Shown here in pieces: positions 1 to 14,439 of a DNA stretch of 64,000 nucleotides. The position numbers were made by a program, and so were the translations under genes. Below the pieces are notes generated by a model that saw only the letters and a program-made list of their open reading frames with translations, was not told the DNA's origin and ran no database searches. Source of the DNA: Zygnema cylindricum (lineage: Eukaryota > Streptophyta > Zygnematophyceae > Zygnematales > Zygnemataceae); contig JBBHKE010001897.1 of the NCBI GenBank assembly GCA_037447655.1, forward strand, positions 1 through 64,000, in the 5' to 3' direction. Positions within the stretch are counted from its first letter, which is position 1; every line of letters begins with the position of its first letter.

Positions 1-341
1 AATGTAAAAACCTAACTAACTTCAGAGCTAAAATGTAAAAACCTAACTAACTTCAGAGCTAAAATGTAAAAACCTAACTAACTTCAGAGCTAAAATGTAA
101 AAACCTAACTAACTTCAGAGCTAAAATGTAAAAACCTAACTAACTTCAGAGCTAAAATGTAAAAACCTAACTAACTTCAGAGCTAAAATTTAAAAACCTA
201 ACTAACTTCAGAGCTAAAATGTAAAAACCTAACTAACTTCAGAGCTAAAATGTAAAAACCTAACTAACTTCAGAGCTAAAATGTCAAAACCTAACTAACT
301 TCAGAGCTAAAATGTAAAAACCTAACTAACCACAGAGCTAA
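1..341. repeat. 31-bp tandem array (about 11 copies)
   Basis: Eleven nearly identical 31-bp units, each containing AAAAACCTAACTAACTTCAG, run from the window edge. Variants are single-base (ATTT for ATGT, one GTC for GTA). The last unit changes to CCACAGAGCTAAG and runs into the next repeat. The array probably continues to the left of the window. No coding signal is seen. Confidence 0.95.
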
Positions 342-546
342 GAGGGAAAAGCCTAAAGTAAAATGTAAAAAGTACATGGGCTTAAATGTGATGGCTCATA
401 ATCTAAAAACATCGACATTGGACCCAAAAGCAATTTCACAGAGCTAAGAGGGAAAAACCTAAAGTAAAATGTAAAAAGTACATGGGCTTAAATGTGATGA
501 CTCATAATCTGAAAACATCGACATTGGACCCAAAAGCAATTTCTCA
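335..546. repeat. 106-bp direct duplication
   Basis: A 106-bp unit (335-440) starting GAGCTAAGAGGGAAAA is repeated at 441-546 with a few substitutions. Its first bases overlap the last 31-bp satellite unit, which suggests both arrays grew from one sequence. Confidence 0.9.
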
Positions 547-564
547 TTAAATTATAGATACGAT

Positions 565-637
565 TGGAGGAGCGGGGTATCGATCCCCGTGCCTCTCGCA
601 TGCGAAGCGAGCGCTCTACCATGTGAGCTACACCCCC
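565..637 (-). tRNA. tRNA-Ala (anticodon CGC)
   Basis: The minus strand folds as a complete 73-nt cloverleaf: acceptor GGGGGTG/CTCCTCC, D-arm GCTC/GAGC around ACATGGTA, anticodon stem CTCGC/GCGAG around TTCGCAT, and T-stem CGGGG/CCCCG around ATCGATA. The discriminator base is A. One acceptor pair is a T-T mismatch. The A at the first T-loop position also occurs, as I recall, in other eukaryotic tRNA-Ala genes, so I do not treat it as decay. The gene may be functional or a recently dispersed copy. Confidence 0.8.
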
Positions 638-1071
638 GGTGTTATGGAATCAAATTACAAATAATAAGAATAAAAATTATAAATATAGAAACAATCACCC
701 TCCCATTCAGAACCATGACAAGAATGGAAAAAGTTAGAATGGCATGCGACTGCCAATTCAACTGCATAACTGCAGAGCTTAAACTAGGTTCAGAATCGGT
801 ATCTCGCAGTTTCAAGGCTTATTTCCCCTAGCGTAAAAAAAGAATTGATTGCCCGGACAAAACAAAACCGATCGCCCGGCAACCAAGCAGCCAATCAGAA
901 ACGTCTTAAAAAATAGCAAAACTCAAATTGGCGGCGGCAAAATAACAAAGCCACTGTCGGCACTCAAGCACCCAATCACAAAAGTCGGAAACTCACGAAC
1001 ATATAGACAGACAGGCAGACGGACGGTTCCTGCGTAAAAGATATACCGACTTTGAGTTGTCAAACTTATTA
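638..1071. other. No gene seen
   Basis: This spacer between the tRNA and the first transposon holds short open frames without recognisable motifs. Its last three bases (TTA, 1069-1071) are the left target-site duplication of the next element. Confidence 0.6.
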
Positions 1072-3663
1072 GGGTGAAGTTTCCATCAAGAAATTATGTA
1101 ATTGTCAACATTACAGGATGCAAAATTTTGAACGATGATAGATGTAATTGTACGGCCAACATTACAGGATGCTACATTTTGAACGATGTTCTATTAGGGT
1201 AAGGTTCCATTAGGGGAAAAATGCCGTTGTCTACTGAAAGCCGTACTCTTTCGTACAGTGCCGTACCAAAAAAAATAAAATGTCAGAAAAACAAGCCTAC
1301 TGTATGAGGGATTTGATTCTCCACGTTTACGCCCTGTGGACTGTCGGATGCATAATCGGATACTCCATCGTCTGACACTTTCAGTTCGCAACAAGTGACC
1401 CGGAGTAGGTCAATTCTTAGCGCCTGAACGAATAACATCGTGCCTCGTGGAAAAGTGAAAAAATATCCACGAAGACCGCGTGACCAGGTGGGTACACGTC
1501 GCATATGACATGTGCCTTCCGCCAGGGAGGACGCGAGGCCACCGGAAGCCGCAAAAAATCTTTGACGCGGGATATTGTTTCACGCATCTGTTGCCATCCA
1601 CTAAACCATTTTGACATTTTCGTACGCTTTTACAAATCTTAAGTTTCGTCCGCTCGTACAGATTTTATTCAAAACGTCGTACGAGTCACTTTTTACCTTC
1701 GCCAATACGAATATGTGGTCACAATTTGCTGTCAGAGATTCTTTGAAGATTTATAAAATCTTATTCATCTATTGCGTGAACCAATAAAGTTTTGCCACGC
1801 AAATAAAATGTCGGTTACTGACCCGACACAATGGAATGATGGCTTCAGTAAACGAATTTTTGACATTTACTGAGACCGCCTAATGGAACAACGCTCTTAG
1901 AGTCTGTAATCCACGAGTTCAAACGTGAATGGTACCACGTAATACAAAATCCCAGATTAAAAATCGTCAATGATTTTTACACCGACCAAATATGTTCATT
2001 TGCGTACCATGTACGCGAGTAACATGTCGTGGTATCGGCTCATTTTTTAGGGCTCCCGTTTTTCCGCGTGACGAGCGAGCGTTGCCAAAACTACACCGCC
2101 AATCGCTATTAGCGTAGTGTACGCTAATTCCGTCCCGCTTTTTTTATTTTATTCTCCATTAGCGTAGTTCATTCTATTTTTTTGCTTTGCCCTTTTTTTT
2201 AAAGGGAAAAGCATTGTAGTCGCCTTCGTCTCTGTCGATAACGAGAATTGACCGTCGATTGTTTTTGTGTAAGATCTTGAGCCGTTGACTGATTTGAGTT
2301 TTGATTGGCTTTGTCATGTTCCAATTTTGATGTAATGAAAAGAGACACGTGGTACAGTCTTATTTGTTGTATTTCGCGTGGTTGTAGTGGTATGATTAAA
2401 GGCCAGGCAAAATTGACGTCACGCCAAAATGTCGTGTTATCAATGCCGGTTGAGTAACGTACAGTAACGGCGCGAGGCGTCGTAAAGCGAAATTGGAGTG
2501 AAAGGAGTGAAAGGCGACGTGGACCCCTTCACACGCGACCTTCACTCCTAAAAATGCAAGATTCAGAACCGTACTTTTCACTTTGACTTGAAGTTTGGTC
2601 TCCCAAACGCAAGTGTTCGGAGCGGTAAGTGCTATCGCGTCACACCATGTCACCACCATAATTTTAGTGATAGCGTCACGTAAAATTGCCGTACAAAATA
2701 CGTACAGTACTATCGCATTACACATAGTACTGTACAAAATCGAAAGGCCCTTAGCAACCAAAGGGCAAAGCACCGGGTCGCCCGGGACTATTATTCTTTA
2801 CTCTATTTAGGGTTAATTTGTTAGTACCGTACAAAACGGAAGTACGTCATATTTTGAATAGTGTGGTGTAGGGTAATAGTCAGACCGTACAAAAACGTAC
2901 CTTTATGTGAAAAAAGTACAATTCGTTATGTTTAGTAGCCGCGGACGCATAAGAATGTGCAGTCTAAAAAGGGGATCAAATCGGGTTGTCAAATATCACG
3001 CTCGCATATATTCGTCCAACAACCACGTTTCGACTTTCGACTGTGTGAACATACGATTTGTGTACGATTGTCAGATTTTGTACAAATACCTATATTAGTG
3101 TAAGCATGTTTGCGACCGACATTTACTTTTTTCATAGACCCAAATTATAATTATTAAACAATTAGAATGTATGTTTTTTCAAAAATTTCAAATTCTTAAG
3201 TAGCGTAAACCACGGAAATTATTCATATACGTTAAAGAAACTTCTACGCTAATAGCGATTGGCGGTGTAGTTGTGACGAATGGGCGTCAAAAAAAATAGC
3301 GTGATAAAAATACGTTACGAGATTTCTTTAGTGTTTTCGGTTGGATTTTTTAATGTGTATATCATGTGCGAAATTTATTTACATTGGTTGTCATCCTAAC
3401 ACGTATGCTCATTATCCGACGTGCCGCGGCTCAAATTTTTATGTAAATGGGAGGTACATCACCATTTACAGAAACTTTTGAAACAAATACTTCGCGAAAA
3501 AATATCCAACGGTCATTGTTGCCTCTCATTCCTTTGGGAGAATATTGGCAAAGATTATCTGTAATGTTGTTCGCGGATAAAAACAAAATAAGAAGTACAA
3601 TCTGTACGGAGATGTCTGAATATCTTTAAACAACCTAAATTTTCGTCAGACGGAACTTCACCC
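1072..3663. mobile_element. PIF/Harbinger-like non-autonomous DNA element with a nested insertion
   Basis: The ends are inverted repeats, GGGTGAAGTTTCCATC on the left and GGAACTTCACCC on the right. They are flanked by a perfect 3-bp duplication TTA (1069-1071 and 3664-3666), the size and sequence typical of PIF/Harbinger elements. A relative lies at 17173-17942. A TA-flanked element is nested at 2094-3267. A second motif pair, GGTTCCATTAGG near 1204 and CCTAATGGAAC near 1880, suggests another related insertion. No transposase is visible, so the element would be mobilised in trans if at all. Confidence 0.75.
2094..3267. mobile_element. TA-flanked TIR element (1174 bp), CACCG family
   Basis: Inverted termini CACCGCCAATCGCTATTAGC are flanked by TA (2092-2093, 3268-3269). 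The homologous region inside the relative at 17173-17942 is uninterrupted and has a single TA at 17530-17531, so the insertion boundaries and the TA duplication are supported directly. The interior is AT-rich with only short open frames and no transposase. TA duplication is typical of Tc1/mariner-type transposition, but the family cannot be fixed without a transposase. Confidence 0.85.
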
Positions 3664-3726
3664 TTAGTGTTTATTCATTTTACATACGCCTCGAGACAAA
3701 TTTATAGCCAATGAAAACATGTAAAC

Positions 3727-3790
3727 GGGTGTAGCGCATATGGTAGCGCTTTGAATGCGATGGACGTTGGAGTGATGCCGCGCGTCTCCA
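3727..3790 (+). pseudogene. tRNA-Ala pseudogene, deleted in the D/anticodon region
   Basis: The sequence keeps GGGTGTAGCGCATATGGTAG at the 5' side and CGCGTCTCCA at the 3' end, matching the tRNA-Ala at 7532. It has lost about ten bases around the D and anticodon arms, and the T-stem no longer pairs. Confidence 0.7.
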
Positions 3791-3921
3791 TTATAAACAT
3801 AGATGCTGCTTGAAACGTCATATCGTTTTATCCACTTATTATTCTTTACACAATAATTCTGAATTAAACCTTCTATTTTTTATAAAGTTAATGATTTTAA
3901 ATAAAAAAGTTTACACAGAAA

Positions 3922-3994
3922 GGGGTTTTAGCTCACATGGTAGAGCGCCCGCATTTACATGTGAGAGGAGCAGGGATCGGTGCGGCGCGTCTCA
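3922..3994 (+). pseudogene. tRNA-Ala-derived pseudogene
   Basis: Full length relative to tRNA-Ala and with the D-arm GCTCACATGGTAGAGC intact. The anticodon loop (ATTTACA) is altered, the anticodon and T stems are mispaired, and the acceptor ends GTCTCA rather than GTCTCC. It ends about 30 bp before the target-site duplication of the hAT-like element at 4033. Confidence 0.75.
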
Positions 3995-4032
3995 AAGATA
4001 TCTCCATTTTTTAAATTTTTATAACCGTTCAG

Positions 4033-5090
4033 TAGTGTTGGGTATCGGGTAGATTCATATCGCGATAATTTCGATATTCGATATATCGAATATCGATCGA
4101 GGAGGATCCTCGATATATCGTACCGAGACCAACATAAATTATCGCGATATATATCGCGATATATAGTATTTTTTAAATATTTTATTTGTATTTTTTTTAT
4201 ATAATATGTTATTTTAGCGAAAAAGTCAAATTGTCTAATACGCCACGTACGCCGGGATTTTATCGGGTAGATTCATATCGCGATAATTTCGATATTCGAT
4301 ATATCGAATATCGATCGAGGAGGATCCTCGATATATCGTACCGAGACCAACATAAATTATCGCGATATATATCGCGATATATAGTATTTTTTAAATATTT
4401 TATTTGTATTTTTTTATATAATATGTTATTTTAGCGAAAAAGTCAAATTGTCTAATACGCCACGTACGCCGGGATTTTCGTTCCGTGACTTAAAGGTAGA
4501 CGCCGCAAAATGTAACCGACAAAAAAGTACTAATTCTGAAACTCTAATAATTAATTATTTGGGGTATGGTTACACGAGGAGGACTGTAATAGTACGGACA
4601 GCAAAATTTATGTATTACAGAGGTCTCGGGTACATCGCGTATCTTTTGTCAAAAAGTTATACATACGTGTTCTGATATGAGTGGTTTCACGTAAGCTGAC
4701 TACCAAATCTCAAAAATCATCGAATATCTGGAAACTGACCTTTTTCGTCTGGAAAATCGTACTTGCGTATGATGTACGTGTACTTCACAAGTGTACCTCG
4801 TCAATGTACCTCAGAGATCTCCTTCACTCTGCTGACTTTCAGGAAAAAACCGTATTTCTTTCCGGCAAAGATTTTACAGTCACTTTGTCCGAAGTCACGA
4901 GACTTTGAAAACCTGTGGGATTTTATTTTTTTTAGCTTCGATATATCGACGATACGATATATTGGCGATATATCGGCGATATATCGCGATGATTTGAAAT
5001 TCGATATATCGAAGCGATATATCGATTATCGGGTACCTGAAATTCGATATATATCGAATATCGGCAATGGGTCCTCGATACCCAACACTA
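4033..5090. mobile_element. hAT-like non-autonomous element (1058 bp)
   Basis: The inverted termini TAGTGTTGGGTATCG and CGATACCCAACACTA are flanked by a perfect 8-bp duplication CCGTTCAG (4025-4032 and 5091-5098), the hallmark size of hAT insertions. The interior holds a 218-bp tandem duplication (from about 4045 and 4263) and many palindromic ATATCGCGATAT-type blocks. No transposase frame is visible. A truncated relative starts at 45130. Confidence 0.9.
4045..4480. repeat. 218-bp tandem duplication inside the hAT-like element
   Basis: Two nearly identical 218-bp units begin TCGGGTAGATTCATATCGCG at 4045 and 4263. Each carries a cluster of TCGATATATCGA-type palindromes able to form hairpins. 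Confidence 0.9.
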
Positions 5091-5159
5091 CCGTTCAGGC
5101 CCTTCTGCTGCAGGTCTGATACAGATGTTATTTTATGTATCGGGTGATAGATAGCCTCT

Positions 5160-6660
5160 TACCACAGGTCGCAAACGGTAAACCGAAACCGTGACCGACC
5201 GTTAATCGGCAGCCCGCGCCGGATCGGAAACGGATTCGGTTGCCAAATTTTGAGGGCTGGGCGGTTGCGGTTAGTGTATTCACTAGAAAAAAAAAACGGT
5301 CGGTTACGCTCGGTCAACCAAAAAACCAAAAAAGAAGAAAAATTTGTACTGTCCATACAATCCAACATTATTGTACTTTGTACTCTTTGGTATCGTGGAA
5401 GTACGTGACATCATGTTTAGCGTCGCAAATCTGACACGTTAGTAACACTATTCATTTCACAATCTTAGGGAACGCGACAAAGCGTCGCAAATCTGACACG
5501 GTACACCGAGAATCGTTATTAGACTATATAAATTATTAAAGTAAAGAAAAAAATTGCGTCATTCATTCAAATTTAGTGCTAGGAGGCGTGGCAGATTATG
5601 GTCCATGTCTTTAAATAGTGTAATTTGTTATATTTAAGGTATCAATGTCAAAATTTTGGGGTGCCGATAAAGAGTACATAAGGCTAATAACGATTCACGG
5701 TGTAGTACACTATTCATTTCACAAATCTTAGGGACTCGACAAAGCGTCGCAAATCTAACACGTTAGTAAACACTATTCATTTCGCAAATCTTAGGGAACG
5801 CGACAAATCGTAATTATTGGTTTATTCATACGTCGCACATTAGATAATTTTGTAATTTTTCGGTTACGGGCGGGCACGGTTAGTCGCGAGAAATCGAGTT
5901 TCGGTTAACTTTTATTTTCTTAAATGCTGGTCGGTTAATGGTTAACAATTTTGGAGCGTGACATAACCCGGTCAGGCGTTCGTTACTCTGATTTTGAAAA
6001 AAAAAAAAAACGGTCGGTTTGGGTTCTGTAAAATTTTGACTTTTGCGACCTCTGCCTCTTACACTTGTTAGGCGATATGTAACTTTCTTAACCGGAAAAT
6101 GGATATGTCAGCGGTCGCAAACGGTCAACCGAAACCGTGACCGACCGTCAACCGACCACCCGCCAACAAAAAATAAAAGTCGGTTACGGGCGGTTAACCA
6201 AAAAACAAAAAAATGAAAATTTTGTACTGTCCATACAATCCTGAATTATTGTACTTTGTACTCTTTGGTATCGTGGAAGTACGTGACATCATGATTAACG
6301 TCGCAAATCTGACACGGTAGTAACAGTATTCATTTCGCAAATCTTAGGGAACACGACAAATTGTAATTATTGGCTTATTCATACGTCGTACATTATTGCA
6401 AAGTACATTAACGCTAATAACAATGAGCGATGTAATTTTGTACTTTTTCTATTACGGGCGGGCACGGTTAGTCGGGAGAAATCGAGTTTTGGTTAACTTT
6501 CATTTTCGTAAACGCTGGTCGGTTAACGGTTAACAATATTGGAGCGTGATATAACCCGGTCGGGCGTCGGTTACTTAGATTTTGAAAAAAAAATGGTCGG
6601 TTTCGGTTATGTAAAATTTTGACTTTTGCGACTTTTGATGTCGGTTATTAAGTTATCGTG
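5160..6660. repeat. Imperfect tandem duplication of a repeat rich in CGGTCGGTT
   Basis: The stretch starting CGCAAACGGT at about 5166 is repeated from about 6114. Shared blocks include TGTACTGTCCATACAATCC, GTCGCAAATCTGACACG and GGTTAACAAT. The first unit is longer because it holds the MITE at 5504-5702 and a second local copy of the CACTATTCATTTC block. No coding sequence was recognised. Confidence 0.8.
5504..5702. mobile_element. TA-flanked MITE (199 bp), CACCG family
   Basis: Termini CACCGAGAATCGTTATTAG and CTAATAACGATTCACGGTG are flanked by TA (5502-5503, 5703-5704). The second unit of the surrounding tandem repeat lacks the element and has one TA at 6318-6319 (GACACGGTAGTAAC), giving an empty site. 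It is the reverse-oriented relative of the copies at 51699 and 55843. Confidence 0.92.
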
Positions 6661-7531
6661 GTGAATAGCGAAATATCGTTATCAATACTGTATAGTAGCA
6701 ATTTGAGTACATATCAATATATTGGGGTGATAGCTCAAAACCGAAAATACTCTTAAACCGGGCCAGTGAGTTTGCTTTCTGGTGTTTAAAAATACACAAA
6801 TACACAGGAGTCAACTATAATGTACAAAACCTTAAAAAAAATACATGACATCTATTATGCAAAACATCGAATGGAAGTTTTGAGTCTGGTATTTTAAAGT
6901 CAGTATGCAGGCACAGAAAGACAAGATGTTAAGAGGTGCTTTTGAATAGAAGGTACCCTCGATTGAGAAAGCTAGTCAAAATATTCATGAATTTTGCTAT
7001 AATAATAACCTGCAAATTACTCATATTTATGCTGCCTATACTTGCTTCACCGGATTTTAAAATTTGTCAAATGGACGCTGATAGGTAAAGTTTAACTAAA
7101 GTCAATTACACTAAATTGGGCAGCGATTAAATAGTGTATTGTACGAAATGTGTTACCTGGTACAAATTGCTCGTAATTCCGTACAAACTTACAGAAAAAG
7201 TGTCAGATAGCTTCGTCCAGGCGGAGTGAGTGGCGCTGACACGGGAAAGCATACCGCGATTTGATTTTTAAAAATAGAGACGGAAAAATTACGCGAACCC
7301 CGTTTTGACACTTTCAAATGTCGACTTCTAAACGCAAGCTGCAGTAATAGCGGCCACACTATGGGAATGGATATCGTTACATGCTAATGTTTTGTTGGCC
7401 CAGAGTTAGTTAACCCATAATAGAGTAGATAACATTATTTTCTTCGGCACAGATAATTCCGCTAACCTAATAGCGCTTAACGTTTTATTATATAATAAAA
7501 TATAATAGTTAATCTACAACATTTTTTCATC
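6661..7531. other. No gene seen
   Basis: AT-rich spacer between the tandem repeat and the tRNA. I see no long frames, structural RNA or clear transposon ends in it. Confidence 0.55.
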
Positions 7532-7604
7532 GGGGGTGTAGCTCATATGGTAGAGCGCTCGCTTTGCATGCGAGAGGTACGGGGATCGATGCCCCGCGTC
7601 TCCA
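7532..7604 (+). tRNA. tRNA-Ala (anticodon TGC)
   Basis: A complete 73-nt cloverleaf: acceptor GGGGGTG/CGTCTCC pairs throughout allowing G-T, D-arm GCTC/GAGC, anticodon stem CTCGC/GCGAG around TTTGCAT, variable AGGTA, T-arm CGGGG/CCCCG around ATCGATG, discriminator A. No intron and no encoded CCA, as expected for a nuclear gene. It is the best-preserved of four tRNA-Ala-like loci in the first 8 kb. Confidence 0.88.
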
Positions 7605-7869
7605 AGTTGTCGGGCAATGTTTTTATGTGGCTGAGATATGACGGATGCATTTCTTCGCAAGTTCATTAACACTGTGAAGGTTTCCCATGTGCACCCACCA
7701 GACACTTTTAGACCGCAACCATCAAAGTTACATGATAAAAAACATATATGTTAAATCGTGTTAACCTGTGGGTTCATGGGCCATGTAGTGTGTGCGAATG
7801 GTTGGTCTTTACCAACTATGTTTGACAACAATAATTTTTACCTTTTTCAAGCTCCACAACAAAAACATT

Positions 7870-8265
7870 CGTATTCAATCGTGTTAACCTGTGGGTGGCC
7901 TTGTGGCATAATCTTTATATCATGCATTCCAAATGGTGTCTGGGAGAATGTCTCTTGGTCTTTCCGCAAACAACCTTCGATTGCCTTCTCCTCTGCCGAG
8001 GCGGAATATATGGCCGGCACCCTCCGTCACTAAAACCAACTTTCAGTTACAACGCCTCCTTGCCGACTTCTCTTTTCCCAATCTTCTCTCACTCCTATTT
8101 TTGGTTGCTCCCAAGGTGCCTTAGCTCTCATAAAAAACCCCATTCATCTCACACGCACCAAACACATTGGCATTCAATACCACTTCACTCGTGACAAAAT
8201 TGTGCATGGCACCGTCCTCTTCCCTCATTGTGCCACGGCTGACCAACTTGTTGATTTCCTCCACA
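7870..8265 (+). pseudogene. Copia RNase H remnant
   Basis: Broken frames encode the end of a Ty1/copia polyprotein. SFRKQPSIAFSSAEAEYMAG corresponds to the RNase H core, and further on LIKNPIHLTRTKHIGIQYHF and a DQLVDFLHTA segment match the terminal part. Frameshifts separate the pieces and no LTR is seen next to it. AATCGTGTTAACCTGTGGGT is directly repeated about 128 bp apart at 7753 and 7878. Confidence 0.8.
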
Positions 8266-9060
8266 CTGCTTCCTTCTCCAAAGCATCTATCAATGTATTA
8301 AAGGTTACCTCACTGAGTTTCACCCTGCTTTTTCCATTTTCCGGAACAACCTCAACTCTTCCTCCACTATGCTTGCTTTTCCTAAAGCATCTACGAGTGT
8401 ATTAAATGTCTACTTATTGGGCTTGCCGCAACTTTTTACGTTTTCCCAAACAGTTGTAATGCTTCCTCCACCCTGCCTGCTTTTCCCATAGAATCCACCA
8501 ATGTACTTGAGCCCATCTTATTGGGTTTGACCATTTCCAGAAACAAATCCAGCGATTCCTCCACTTTACTTGCTTTTCCAAAAGCACCTATCAATGTAGT
8601 AAACACCACCGCAACCGGTTTTACCCCCAAAAAGCTCCAAAGTTTCCTCCACCCTACTTGCTTTTCCCAAAGCATCAATCATCAATCAATGTACAAAAAG
8701 CTACTAGGTTTGGATTTACATTAGCTTGCTTCATCTGCTCATAATGGTGTAAAGCTTTGATCCACCCTTTTCCCTTTCCTAGTACATCCAATACTGAATG
8801 TCACAATTGGGAGTAATTACCATTTTCTTCATGTCCTCAAACAATCTTAAAGCTTCCTCCACCTTGGGTGCCTTGCCCATGACACCTAGGACAATGGTAT
8901 ATGTCACTACATCAGGTTCGCATCCTTGCACATACAGCTCCTTCCAGATTCCTTTGACTATTTCAACTTCAACATTGTATTTACATTTATGTAAGAAAAT
9001 ATCGTAGTGTGCTATGTTGGCTTGGAAAACACCAACCTGGGTTTGTGCCCAATAAAGCAA
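8266..9060 (-). pseudogene. Pentatricopeptide-repeat (PPR) gene fragment, decayed
   Basis: Minus-strand frames show several degenerate 35-residue PPR motifs. The best is GCEPDVVTYTIVLGVMGKA followed by KVEEALRLFEDMKK near 8830-8960. Others include SMGKAGRVEEALQLFGK near 8450 and NTLVDALGKAS near 8390. PPR proteins bind organellar RNA and are greatly expanded in land plants. Here the frame is broken several times, there is no start or targeting peptide, and the fragment abuts a copia remnant on its 3' side, so it is a pseudogene or transduced piece. Confidence 0.8.
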
Positions 9061-11287
9061 TTGAGGTCCACATCATTAAAAATAAAGGAGAGATGGCGGT
9101 CATTTATTTGGCCATGCCATCTAAATAATGAAGATTCTGAAAACTCAACCGTGACTTAATTTCCAGTAGGATTCAACTTTCTCAATTCCAAAGTGACAGA
9201 TTCCCCTGCCTTCCGCTCGCATAATTGGAATCTTGAAACATGTCTCTAATAAACCGAGAGAGTATTTGTGAAAGAAATGGTCAAAGCGGCACAAATTCAA
9301 GTTTGTAAAAGCCATTTTTTGTTAAAAGTAGTGGTGCAAGCAGGTTTTTTTAGGAAGTTTCAAAGGCATCTGGCTTGACTTTTAGAATTTTATGAAGAAG
9401 ATCATAGGATTCCTCATGCACTAGCTTGACTTTCATATAGACCACCCCGGAAGGAATTCACTACGAAGAAAGACACGACAGTTCCAGAACAGAAAAACAC
9501 TGATGAAATGTAGCCTTGGAGTATTTGGACAAACTAGGCGAAAAAAAGGAATATTTGCTGGTGTACTATCTCTTCATGTTCTTCTTGAAAAAGTTTACAG
9601 GACTTCCCAGACCGCGGGAATGGATTCACTATGGTTACAGTTTTTCCATAAAAGGCACCTATGGAAAACCTCCAACACAGTGGAAGATATAAGATTCACT
9701 GTCCAACATTTTCCTAGAAACCATCATGGTTCTGACGTTTTAGAAACTATCAATACCGGACAGAAATCTTAATTTTTCAGTCAAACTAATGTAACGACGG
9801 CCGTTATTCCTTAAAACATAAGGAAACTAAAAACATTTAAACCAGAAAAAGAGAAAAAAATGTGCCATTACTCCCTCACCCATTATTTCAAAAACATATT
9901 TTTAACTCTGGCCTTCGTAGGAGCCGTGCCTCCATCGAGTATTGGAGTATTGGAATTATGTCTACGCTCACCTCTCGATACTTTAGTCCTCAACGCTGAG
10001 TCCTAAGCCTAGTACTTTAGTTTAGCTTTCTGTACTTTCTTGCTTCTTCTCCGACACACCTTTTGTAGAATGGAAGATTCCCCTCCGGAATCTAAAGATT
10101 TTTTTGTCGTAGTTCGATGCCTTTTCTCATAAGGTTAATGGACTCTTTTTTTTGTTGTACTTCGATGCCTTTTCTCATAAGGTTACTGGACTCTTTTTTT
10201 TGTCAGTTACCTAGATTGGTTTTACCTTCTTGGTTTTCGCATCTTTACTGACCAAAACCTCGTACGAGGCTTCTCGTTCAAATTTCTTTTTTCCCCTTAA
10301 AAGGACTTTGTCTTCTTGTAATTATCATCTTAGCTAAGACAAGACAAAATTCTCTTTTTGCATTCTTGGTATTCACTTGTCTTTGTCTTTCTTTGGGACT
10401 TCTATTTTTGTCCTATTCCTTTTGTAATTTTTATTCTTTTTTCCTTTCACGGCTTCCTCTTCTACAAACTTAAATAGTGTGGATAGTAACATCCACATTC
10501 CATTTCATAATGAAAAAACACATGAATAATCATAACACAAAACAAAAACAAAAACAAAAACAAAAAAAGGGAGAAAACACAGAGACAAAAAAGAAAAGTA
10601 ACAAATACATGAATGCGAACCTTGAAACAACAAACAAAAAAAAAGCATAAAGAAAAAAATAAAAAAGTAACAAATATGTGAATGCGATCAACATTGAAAA
10701 AACAAAAAAAAAAAACATAATAAAAGAAATTTTTTGAAATCTTTCTCACGTAAAATACAATTTTAAGAAATTACAAAGAAAAAATCACATGGTAAAAATA
10801 ATCAAAGTAAAACAAAAAAAGAGAAAAAAATAATAATAAATAACAAAAATGAAAAGAAAAATAAAATACCCCACGACACAACTATAATAATTTGTGATCC
10901 TATGTATTTAAGTAAATTCATAAATCTATGCCTATCTTTTCTAATTCCACACCTATCTCTTTTAAATGCACACCTACAAATTTTGGAAACACCCAAAAAA
11001 GAAAAAAAGGAGGGGAGGAGGAAGGGAAAGAGGGGGGGGAGATGGAGGGGGGAGAGGGAGGGGGCTTTTAAATGACACTTTTGTTTCATTATGCCAAAAT
11101 CAAGGCACTAACAAAAAAAAAAAAAACCTAAAATAGAAGCACAAGAGGCAATCGTTGAACAACAAAAAACTATTTCAAATAAATATGGTTCCAGAAATTT
11201 TCAAAAACATATTTTTGCAACATATGTTTTCACAAAATATGTTTTTAAAAAACATGATTTAAAAAACGTGTTTAGGAGAAAGTGTTT
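9061..11287. other. No recognised gene; AT-rich spacer with a small duplication
   Basis: A plus-strand frame at 9503-9772 (89 codons) has no recognisable motif and I do not call it. A 48-bp unit containing TTCGATGCCTTTTCTCATAA is repeated at about 10097-10201. From 10500 the sequence is poly-A-rich with purine runs (11000-11060). It borders the 3' end of the hydrolase gene. Confidence 0.55.
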
Positions 11288-14277
<2,990 letters not shown>

Positions 14278-14439
14278 AAAAAGAAAAGGGGGGCGGTAGA
14301 TCTTTGTTTTTAGAAATAAATCAGTCTATTTTTTGGGAGGGTAGCAAAGGGGTACAAATAAGAAAGATAGAAGGTGAGATAGAGGGGAAAATTGGAAGGA
14401 AGATAGAAGGCAGAGGAGTGACTAGGGAGGGAGGATGAA

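Noticed and set aside
1-341. CRISPR-like array
   Set aside because: The 31-bp units are contiguous with no spacers, and the genome is eukaryotic with introns.
2396-2810. 125-codon minus and 71-codon plus frames as a transposase
   Set aside because: No motif or catalytic triad is visible, and they overlap on opposite strands inside a non-autonomous element.
7532-7604. tRNA-Ala is a pseudogene because the T-loop starts with A
   Set aside because: As I recall, A at this position is normal in many eukaryotic tRNA-Ala genes, and all stems pair.
9503-9772. 89-codon plus-strand protein
   Set aside because: No recognisable motif, no neighbouring exons and no codon evidence; left uncalled.
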